Shown here piece by piece: positions 63,162 to 64,000 of a stretch of DNA of 64,000 nucleotides; the stretch's first letter is position 1; every line of letters starts with the position of its first letter. The notes beneath the pieces were generated by a model that did not search any database, was not told where the DNA came from, and saw nothing but the letters and a program-made list of their open reading frames with translations. The DNA is from Yinghuangia seranimata (lineage in GTDB: Bacteria; Actinomycetota; Actinomycetes; Streptomycetales; Streptomycetaceae): positions 1 through 64,000 of the forward strand of contig NZ_JASAOI010000031.1 of assembly GCF_029953285.1 (NCBI RefSeq), read 5' to 3'. The position numbers and the translations under genes are program-made.

Positions 63162-64000
63162 GTGAAGGCTGCGGGACTGCGGGCGTTCGTCGCGGTCGGG
63201 GTTCTCCTCGCGCTCTATGTCGCCCTGTCGCTCCCGTTCGTCGTCGCGGCCCTGTTCATCGGGCTGCTCGTCGGCGGCACCGACCTGTTCGCGTCCGGGC
63301 AGGCCGTCATCGTCGCCGAGCTCGTCATCGTGCTCGTCGCCCTGGTCATCGAGGTCGCCGGCCCGCGCCGCCTGCCCGCCGGAGTCTCCGTCGGACCCCG
63401 CGACCAGCCGCGGCTGTGGGCCCTGGTGCGCGCCACCGCCCGCGAACTCAACGTCCCCGAGCCCGACGGCATCGTGCTCACCGGCGGCACCGCGGTCGGC
63501 GTGCGCGCCGTCCGCCGCCCCGGGATAACCCTGCACAAGCACCTCGTCCTCGGCTCCGCCGTGCCCGGAGCGCTCACCGAACCGCAACTGCGCGCCGTCA
63601 TCGCCTGCGCGCTCGCCGGACTGCGCCGCCGCAGGCCCCCGCTGCCCGACCAACTCGCGCTGCACGGCCTCGACATGGTCGCCGGGCTCGCCGAATCCGC
63701 GCGCTACCGCAGCGCGCTCGGCGACGCGGCCGCCGCCTTCGCCGAGCGCTACGAGTCCATCTGCGCGCCCGTCGTCGACCTGCAGGAACGCGTCCAGGAC
63801 CGGTACGCCGCGAACGTCTACGGCACCGACGCCGTCGCCGACGGCCTCGACGCGCTGCGCCGCGTCCGCACCGCGTGGGGCTGGTACCGCCGCGGCTACC
63901 TCAGCGCCGGACTGGCCTCCGGCTGCGTCTCCGCCGACCCCCTCGGCGACTTCAAGGCGCTCCTCGCCGACCCGGTACGCGCCGCCGCACTGGCCGAACT
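63162..64000 (+). CDS. M48-like membrane protein, truncated by the window end, HExxH lost
   Basis: At least 279 residues; the frame is open to the window edge, so the C-terminus is missing. Two N-terminal membrane helices (about 8-38 and 46-66) precede a soluble domain: RDQPRLWALVRATARELNVPEPDGIVLTGGTAVGVR, then LVLGSAVPGALTEPQLRAVIACALAGL. In M48 zinc proteases this last segment reads AVLAHELGH; here HExxH is C149-A-L-A-G153, so all zinc and catalytic residues are gone. GTG 63162 has GGAGG about 12 nt upstream; TTG 63156 is also in frame. Probably a non-catalytic membrane protein. Confidence 0.75.
   Translation, partial: MKAAGLRAFVAVGVLLALYVALSLPFVVAALFIGLLVGGTDLFASGQAVIVAELVIVLVALVIEVAGPRRLPAGVSVGPRDQPRLWALVRATARELNVPEPDGIVLTGGTAVGVRAVRRPGITLHKHLVLGSAVPGALTEPQLRAVIACALAGLRRRRPPLPDQLALHGLDMVAGLAESARYRSALGDAAAAFAERYESICAPVVDLQERVQDRYAANVYGTDAVADGLDALRRVRTAWGWYRRGYLSAGLASGCVSADPLGDFKALLADPVRAAALAE

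Overview
The window is high-GC actinobacterial DNA with overwhelmingly G/C-ending codons, frequent GTG starts and many 4-bp gene overlaps. The gene set (class II NrdJ with NrdR, LexA, MiaA/MiaB, DapF, HflX, a sortase-anchored LAQTG protein, IdeR/DmdR-type iron boxes) points to a Streptomyces-like actinomycete. The order from the glutamate transporter through miaB, miaA, dapF, hflX, dinG, lexA, nrdR and nrdJ looks like a conserved chromosomal core. I saw no tRNA, rRNA, CRISPR array, insertion sequence or prophage.

Layout. 0-5 kb holds small accessory genes: a YegP-like protein, an AraC regulator, a VOC protein, an iron-boxed cell-wall protein, a DUF732 lipoprotein and an SDR. 4.5-9.3 kb looks like a catabolic group: an HSL-type hydrolase, a TetR regulator with a clear operator, a luciferase-like monooxygenase and a FAD aromatic hydroxylase. 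9.5-18.6 kb is a glutamate uptake and sensing island: gluABCD, a two-component system, a Ser/Thr kinase fused to a glutamate-binding domain, and an orphan membrane-tethered TAXI binding protein. 18.7-31.7 kb is mostly housekeeping: miaB, a histidine phosphatase, an extradiol-like protein, an antitoxin-like fusion protein, miaA, ggt, dapF, hflX and a secreted serine protease.

31.9-41.8 kb is an iron-boxed operon with the order of the rhizobactin-1021 genes rhbABCDEF: diaminobutyrate aminotransferase, decarboxylase, NIS synthetase, acetyltransferase, N-hydroxylase, NIS synthetase. It predicts a citrate/1,3-diaminopropane dihydroxamate siderophore of schizokinen type. The next gene is a nitrilase-fold protein lacking the catalytic Lys and Cys. 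43-51 kb holds a GDSL lipoprotein, a DinG-like helicase, lexA with an SOS box, and nrdRJ behind two NrdR boxes.

The most unusual stretch is 49.4-53.9 kb. Inside nrdJ, 36 consecutive codons covering the two active-site cysteines have foreign codon usage (15/36 end in A/T, against 0 in the 31 codons before and 0 in the 36 after). About 3 kb downstream, in a small island of lower GC3, is a free-standing LAGLIDADG endonuclease with recognisable but splicing-defective intein motifs. I read these together as traces of intein or homing-endonuclease activity on nrdJ: co-conversion, intein loss, or recoding for immunity.

53.9-64 kb returns to ordinary codon usage: an F420-type LLM enzyme, peptide deformylase, two paralogous multi-pass membrane proteins, a LOG-type phosphoribohydrolase, an MFS exporter divergent from an HxlR regulator with a perfect 18-bp inverted-repeat operator, and a truncated M48-like membrane protein without its HExxH residues.
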